Shown one piece after another: positions 59,893 through 64,000 of a stretch of DNA of 64,000 nt. The translations under genes and the position numbers were made by a program. A model generated the notes under the pieces. That model did no database searches, was not told the DNA's origin, and was given only the letters and a program-made list of their open reading frames with translations. Within the stretch, counting starts at the first letter, position 1, and every line of letters begins with the position of its first letter. This DNA comes from Mangrovibacter plantisponsor (GTDB lineage Bacteria; Pseudomonadota; Gammaproteobacteria; Enterobacterales; Enterobacteriaceae): NCBI RefSeq assembly GCF_003182475.1, contig NZ_QGTS01000007.1, forward strand, positions 248,001-312,000, given 5' to 3'.

Positions 59893-61179
59893 TTATGCGT
59901 TGTAAGCATTTTCACCGTGGCTGTTAACATCCAGACCTTCACGTTCCTGATCTTCCGGAACACGCAGGCCAACAGTCATATCGGCAATTTTGTAACCAAT
60001 GAAGGCAACAACGCCAGACCAGACAATGGTAATCAGCACGCTTTCCAGCTGAACCATCAGCTGATGGCCCATAGTGACACCTTCTGCGAAACCAACACCA
60101 CCCAGTGAAGAGGATGCGAAGATACCAGTCAGGATACAACCTACGATACCGCAAACACCGTGAACGCCGAACACATCACACGGGTCATCAACACGCAACC
60201 AGCGTTTCAGTGCAGTTACGCCCCACAGGCCAGCGATACCCGCAGCGATACCAACAATAAGCGCGCCGCCAACACCGATGTAACCACAAGCAGGCGTTAC
60301 CGCAACCAGACCCGCTATAGCACCAGAGCAAGAGCCCAGCAGAGACGGTTTACCGCGAATCGCCCACTCACCGAATACCCAGGCAAGGATAGCGGCACCC
60401 GTTGCAACAACAGTGTTCAGGAAAGCCAGGCCAGCGATTTCATTCGCTGCACTTGCAGAACCGGCGTTGAAGCCGAACCAGCCAACATACAGAATCGCTG
60501 TACCAGTGAAGACCATTGGCAGGTTATGCGGTTTGAATGCTTCTTTGCCGAAGCCAACGCGTTTGCCCATCATGTAGGCACCCACCAGGCCAGCAACAGC
60601 TGCGTTGATATGCACCACTGTACCGCCTGCGAAATCCAGCGCACCGTGGCTTGCCAGCAGACCGCCACCCCATACCATATGCGCAATCGGCACATAAGAC
60701 AGGGTCATCCACACAGCAACGAAGATCAATACTGCAGAGAAGCGGATACGTTCAGCCAGGGCACCAACAATCAGGCCAACGGTGATACACGCGAAGGAGC
60801 CCTGGAAGGAAACGTGGATGTACTGATAGAAAGTACCCATCAGATCGGTAATTTTGATGCCTTTCAGCATGGTCCAGTCAAAGCTACCGAAGAAATTGTT
60901 ACCAGTGCTGAATGCCAGGGTATAGCCATAAACCACCCACAGCACGCACACCAGTGCGAAAGTTACAGAAACCTGAGTCAGCATAGACAGCACGTTCTTG
61001 GAACGAATCAGGCCACCGTAAAACAGTGCAATCCCAGGAATCGACATGAACAGCACCAGTGCGGTGCAAATCATCATAAAAGCGTTATCTGCTTTATCAG
61101 CTACTGCTGGTGCAGCCATTGCAAGTGATGGCAACAATGCCAGCGCCCCGAGGCCAAGTTTAATGCCAAATTTACTCAT
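59893..61179 (-). CDS. amtB: Ammonium transporter AmtB
   Basis: 428 residues from the ATG at 61177-61179, which gives the E. coli length and a 22-residue signal peptide (MSKFGIKLGLGALALLPSLA); in-frame ATGs at 61188 and 61200 would lengthen it without a better ribosome site. Eleven membrane helices; the pore twin His are in GTVVHINAA and GVHGVCG. Trimeric channel for ammonium, blocked by GlnK. Cotranscribed with glnK (30 bp upstream). Confidence 0.96.
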   Translation of the reverse strand: MSKFGIKLGLGALALLPSLAMAAPAVADKADNAFMMICTALVLFMSIPGIALFYGGLIRSKNVLSMLTQVSVTFALVCVLWVVYGYTLAFSTGNNFFGSFDWTMLKGIKITDLMGTFYQYIHVSFQGSFACITVGLIVGALAERIRFSAVLIFVAVWMTLSYVPIAHMVWGGGLLASHGALDFAGGTVVHINAAVAGLVGAYMMGKRVGFGKEAFKPHNLPMVFTGTAILYVGWFGFNAGSASAANEIAGLAFLNTVVATGAAILAWVFGEWAIRGKPSLLGSCSGAIAGLVAVTPACGYIGVGGALIVGIAAGIAGLWGVTALKRWLRVDDPCDVFGVHGVCGIVGCILTGIFASSSLGGVGFAEGVTMGHQLMVQLESVLITIVWSGVVAFIGYKIADMTVGLRVPEDQEREGLDVNSHGENAYNA

Positions 61180-61209
61180 TTTATCCATCCCTTTCACCAT
61201 TGCCAGGAA

Positions 61210-61548
61210 TCAGAGGGCCGCTTCGTCGGCTTCGCCCGTACGAATACGAATAACACGTTGTAATTCAGCAACGAAAATTTTGCCGTCGCCAATTTTGCCT
61301 GTGTAGGCAGCTTTACTAATTACATCAATAACTTCGTCGAGTTGATCGTCAGCAATGGCTACGTCAATTTTCACTTTTGGGAGAAAGTTAACGCTGTATT
61401 CTGCTCCGCGGTACAACTCGGCGTGCCCTTTCTGGCGACCAAAGCCTTTTACTTCAGTCACTGTCAGCCCCTGAATGCCAATAGATGAAAGCGCTTCACG
61501 GACGTCTTCCAGTTTGAATGGTTTAATTACCACGGTAACCAGCTTCAT
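61210..61548 (-). CDS. glnK: Nitrogen regulatory protein GlnK (PII)
   Basis: 112 residues from the ATG at 61546-61548 (MKLVTVVIKPFKLEDVREAL). The T-loop uridylylation Tyr51 lies in YRGAEYS; the ATP/2-oxoglutarate-binding GFGRQKGH and GKIGDGKIF segments are intact. It binds and closes AmtB when nitrogen is plentiful and controls NtrB and ATase. Expressed from a sigma-54 promoter upstream. Confidence 0.97.
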   Translation of the reverse strand: MKLVTVVIKPFKLEDVREALSSIGIQGLTVTEVKGFGRQKGHAELYRGAEYSVNFLPKVKIDVAIADDQLDEVIDVISKAAYTGKIGDGKIFVAELQRVIRIRTGEADEAAL

Positions 61549-61601
61549 AAATCCCCTCCAGTAAGAAATCGGTAAGTGCCGCAGCGAACAGGGATTATTA
61601 A

Positions 61602-61616
61602 GCAATCAACGTGCCA
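61602..61616 (-). promoter_or_regulatory. Sigma-54 promoter of glnK-amtB
   Basis: On the minus strand, TGGCAC-GTTGA-TTGC: perfect -24/-12 elements with the required 5-bp spacer (61616-61602), about 54 bp before the glnK ATG. NtrC-dependent activation under nitrogen limitation follows. Confidence 0.93.
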
Positions 61617-61715
61617 AAAGTATAAATCAGCAACTTTCAGCGTCTTAACGAGGTGAGAGGCGGGTTAACTGAAAAGACCGGAAACAATGTTGTCGCCAGG
61701 AACATTCCTGAAAAA

Positions 61716-61743
61716 CAAAAACGCACCTTTTTGGTGCGTTTTT
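61716..61743. terminator. mdlB terminator, also an NtrC-like site
   Basis: Stem ACGCACC (61721-61727)/GGTGCGT (61733-61739) flanked by A and T runs. It ends mdlB transcription (and is bidirectional). The core GCACC-N5-GGTGC equals the NtrC consensus apart from the outermost base, about 115 bp upstream of the sigma-54 promoter. Confidence 0.75.
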
Positions 61744-61800
61744 ATAAAAACCACTGCACCATTAGTGCAATGGGTTAAATGTTCGCCAGATAATGGTGCA

Positions 61801-63585
61801 TCACATAACAACGGACTCTTCGTAGCCGCTGGAGGCTAATTCTTCGCCAGCCAACTGTAACTGATACATTTGCCAGTACCGGCCACGTTTCGCCAGGAGT
61901 GCCTCGTGCCTGCCACTCTCAACCGCCTGCCCACGGTGCAGCACCAGAATGGTATCAGCCTGAGTAATAGTGGAGAGCCGGTGCGCAATCACGACCAAAG
62001 TGGTTCGCTGGCGTAGCGCACTGAGCGCATGCCCTATCGCCTGCTCGGTACCGGAATCAATATTAGCAGTCGCTTCATCCAGAATAAGTATTTCCGGGGT
62101 ATCAACCAGCACCCGGGCCAGCGCCAGCAGTTGTTTTTGCCCAACCGACAACGTATTGCCCTGCTCACCTAATTGGGTATGGATACCGTCAGGCATTGAG
62201 CGCACAAGCTCAGCCAGTTGCACGGTTTCCAGCGCCTGCCAGACACGCTCTTCACTGATATCCCGCCCCAGTGTCACATTCATATATAGCGATTCGGCCA
62301 TCACCACCGGGTCTTGCTGCACCATCGCCACACCTTTGCGCAGGACACTATGGCTCAGGCTCTCTAACGGGCGGCCATCGAGGCGAATCTCCCCCTGTGA
62401 CAACGGGTAATAACCCATCAATAAATTTGCCAGTGTGCTCTTGCCGCTCCCGGTATGCCCTACCAAAGCGATAAAGCTTTTCGCCGGTGCCTGCAGGTTA
62501 ATATCACGCAGCACATACTGGCCATCACGGTAAGCAAAAGAGAGTTCAGAAACATCAATGCGCCCGGACGCCAGTGGTTGGTTATCTGAGCCATAACGCT
62601 GCTGCTGGCAGTCCATTAACTCAAACACGCGCTCCCCGGCCACAACCGCCTGTTGCAGCATCGACTGCTGGGTTGTTAACTGAATTAAAGGCTCATTCAG
62701 CCGCCCCAGATAGCTGATAAAGGCGTACAACACCCCAACTTCAATTGCGCCATTACCGGCATAGCCGAACTGGAACAGCAGGCCGCATAGAATAAGGGCT
62801 GAAAACAGGCTCAACAAAGGGCGGAGCAGAAAACCTTCCAGCTTCAGAGTTTGCATGCGCGCGTCATAGTGCGCTTCACTGGCATCCGCCAGCTTTTTAC
62901 CAAAGCGCATCTGCTGGCGAAATTGCTGGATAACGCCCATGCCATTAACCGCTTCATTAAAGCCGTCGTTGATATCCGCGAGGTAACTGCGCACCCGCCG
63001 GACAATGGGCGTACTCAGACGTTGGTAAACCAGCATAACCACCAGCACGGCAGGGAAAATAACAATAGCTACCAGCGCCATACGCCAGTTTAGCGAGAAC
63101 ATCGCCACCAGCATCGCGCCAATTAACGCAGCACTGCGCAATACAGTCGCCACCACCGTGACATACAAATCGCGAATAACTTCGGTATCGTTTGTCACAC
63201 GGGAGATAAGTTGACCAACAGGCTGGGTGTCAAATGCACTCACTGGCTGGCGCAACGCTGCATCCATAACATCAGTGCGCAATTGCTGCACAACCCCCAC
63301 GGCCGCTTCGTTAAACAACAAGGCCTGCGTGTAATGCAGCAATGCGGCCAGCCCCTGTAGCAGAATATAAGCCGCAGCCAGCCCACAGACCATCGCCAGC
63401 GGTAGCTGTTTTTCTGCAACCAGGTGGTCAATAAAATAACTGATTAAGGCCGGGCCGCTCACTTCCGCCGCTGAAGCCACCCACAGCATAATCACCGCTT
63501 TGACAATAGATTTACGCCAGGGAGAGCCATAAGCCAGGAGACGTTTTAGTGTCGGCCATAATGCAGGTTGAGATGGATTACGCAT
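61801..63585 (-). CDS. mdlB: ABC exporter half-transporter MdlB
   Basis: 594 residues from the ATG at 63583-63585 ([20 protein letters not shown]); a 61-codon extension into mdlA is rejected. Six-helix ABC exporter domain (about 20-310), then the ATPase with Walker [10 protein letters not shown], signature LSVGQKQ and Walker B ILILDEAT. It probably forms a heterodimer with MdlA; the substrate is uncertain. It overlaps the end of mdlA by 8 bp. Confidence 0.95.
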   Translation of the reverse strand: MRNPSQPALWPTLKRLLAYGSPWRKSIVKAVIMLWVASAAEVSGPALISYFIDHLVAEKQLPLAMVCGLAAAYILLQGLAALLHYTQALLFNEAAVGVVQQLRTDVMDAALRQPVSAFDTQPVGQLISRVTNDTEVIRDLYVTVVATVLRSAALIGAMLVAMFSLNWRMALVAIVIFPAVLVVMLVYQRLSTPIVRRVRSYLADINDGFNEAVNGMGVIQQFRQQMRFGKKLADASEAHYDARMQTLKLEGFLLRPLLSLFSALILCGLLFQFGYAGNGAIEVGVLYAFISYLGRLNEPLIQLTTQQSMLQQAVVAGERVFELMDCQQQRYGSDNQPLASGRIDVSELSFAYRDGQYVLRDINLQAPAKSFIALVGHTGSGKSTLANLLMGYYPLSQGEIRLDGRPLESLSHSVLRKGVAMVQQDPVVMAESLYMNVTLGRDISEERVWQALETVQLAELVRSMPDGIHTQLGEQGNTLSVGQKQLLALARVLVDTPEILILDEATANIDSGTEQAIGHALSALRQRTTLVVIAHRLSTITQADTILVLHRGQAVESGRHEALLAKRGRYWQMYQLQLAGEELASSGYEESVVM

Positions 63586-64000
63586 GGGCCTGCTCCCCGG
63601 TGTCATCTTCTTCATCCAGCGCAGCTTCCAGTTGCTGGTAACGGTACATATCACGATACCAGCCCTGCTGGTTCGCCAGTTCCGGGTGGCGGCCACGTTG
63701 CACCACATTCCCTTGTTGAAGAACCAGTATTTCACTGGCTTCAGTAAGCGCAGATAAACGGTGAGCACTGATAATCAGTGAGTGCCCTGAACCCCACTGC
63801 CTCAGGTTGTGCAGAATTTGCTGCTCAGTTCTGCCGTCCACCGCAGATAACGCATCATCAAGGATGAGTATTTCGGCGTTAAGCAGCAGTGCCCGTGCAA
63901 TAGAAATACGCTGTTTTTGCCCACCAGAGAGCATCACCCCACGCTCACCCACTTCTGTTTCATAGCCTTGAGGCAGGCGCAGAATATCGTCATGCACACT
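63578..64000 (-). CDS. mdlA: ABC exporter half-transporter MdlA, 3' part
   Basis: C-terminal 140 residues, truncated by the window end; the frame continues past 64000. The nucleotide-binding part shows [30 protein letters not shown] (signature LSGGQ), Walker [13 protein letters not shown] and the switch His in [10 protein letters not shown]. The Walker B catalytic Glu is replaced by Asp (LDDALS), making this the likely degenerate site of an asymmetric MdlAB pair. It is upstream of and overlapping mdlB. Confidence 0.95.
   Translation of the reverse strand, partial: SVHDDILRLPQGYETEVGERGVMLSGGQKQRISIARALLLNAEILILDDALSAVDGRTEQQILHNLRQWGSGHSLIISAHRLSALTEASEILVLQQGNVVQRGRHPELANQQGWYRDMYRYQQLEAALDEEDDTGEQAHA

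Noticed and set aside
60160..61128. 322-codon frame antisense to amtB
   Set aside because: A mirror of strongly biased amtB codons; low-complexity Asn/Arg/Thr composition and no start signal.

Overview
The window is chromosomal DNA from an enteric gammaproteobacterium (order Enterobacterales, close to Enterobacteriaceae) but not Escherichia coli itself. Nearly every backbone gene matches the E. coli ybbO-to-mdlA segment in order and length, with the whole segment inverted relative to the usual E. coli numbering. Several E. coli genes are absent at the expected places: glsA/ybaT between cueR and copA, ushA/ybaL between ybaK and fsr, aes between gsk and hemH, and maa and pdeB around ylaC. The species cannot be fixed from the sequence alone.

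Layout. 1-5.9 kb: ybbO (3' part), ybbN, qmcA-ybbJ, then divergent cueR/copA copper homeostasis. 6-8.8 kb: ybaP, the sRNA ChiX on the opposite strand, ybaK, fsr. 9-18.5 kb (minus strand): gsk, hemH, adk, htpG, recR-ybaB-dnaX, apt, ybaN. 18.5-30.3 kb: priC-ybaM, mscK, acrR/acrAB efflux, tomB-hha, ylaC. 57.3-64 kb: 4.5S RNA (ffs), ybaZ, ybaY, tesB, glnK-amtB with a sigma-54 promoter, mdlB and the 3' end of mdlA.

Between ylaC and ffs, where E. coli has pdeB, lies about 26 kb of accessory DNA (30.3-57.2 kb). Its first part is a complete beta-1,4-galactan utilisation locus: LacI-type regulator GanR, maltoporin-like GanL, periplasmic GH53 endogalactanase GanA, ABC importer GanEFG with ATPase GanK, and cytoplasmic GH42 beta-galactosidase GanB. 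An orphan PTS EIIB domain sits inside it. Next come an XRE/2TM regulator, a flavin-reductase-like protein, a lacI-lacZ pair with no lacY or lacA, and a divergent YczE-type membrane protein/MocR regulator pair. The second part (49.9-55.8 kb) is more mobile and AT-richer: a ribbon-helix-helix/small-protein pair, an IS3 remnant, a PAAR/S-pyocin-type toxin with an overlapping putative immunity gene, a frameshifted serine recombinase and a lipoprotein. A DUF535 gene borders ffs.

How the genes work together: galactan fragments enter through GanL, are cut by GanA in the periplasm, imported by GanEFGK and reduced to galactose by GanB. LacZ (GH2) is a second, independent beta-galactosidase. GanR and LacI have identical recognition-helix sequences, and LacI-like half-sites occur upstream of both ganL and lacZ, so cross-regulation is plausible. 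Several expression-control elements are visible directly in the sequence: the CueR and AcrR operators, a sigma-32 promoter at htpG, a sigma-54 promoter at glnK, -1 frameshift sites in copA and dnaX, and a 12-bp hairpin that buries the qmcA ribosome binding site.
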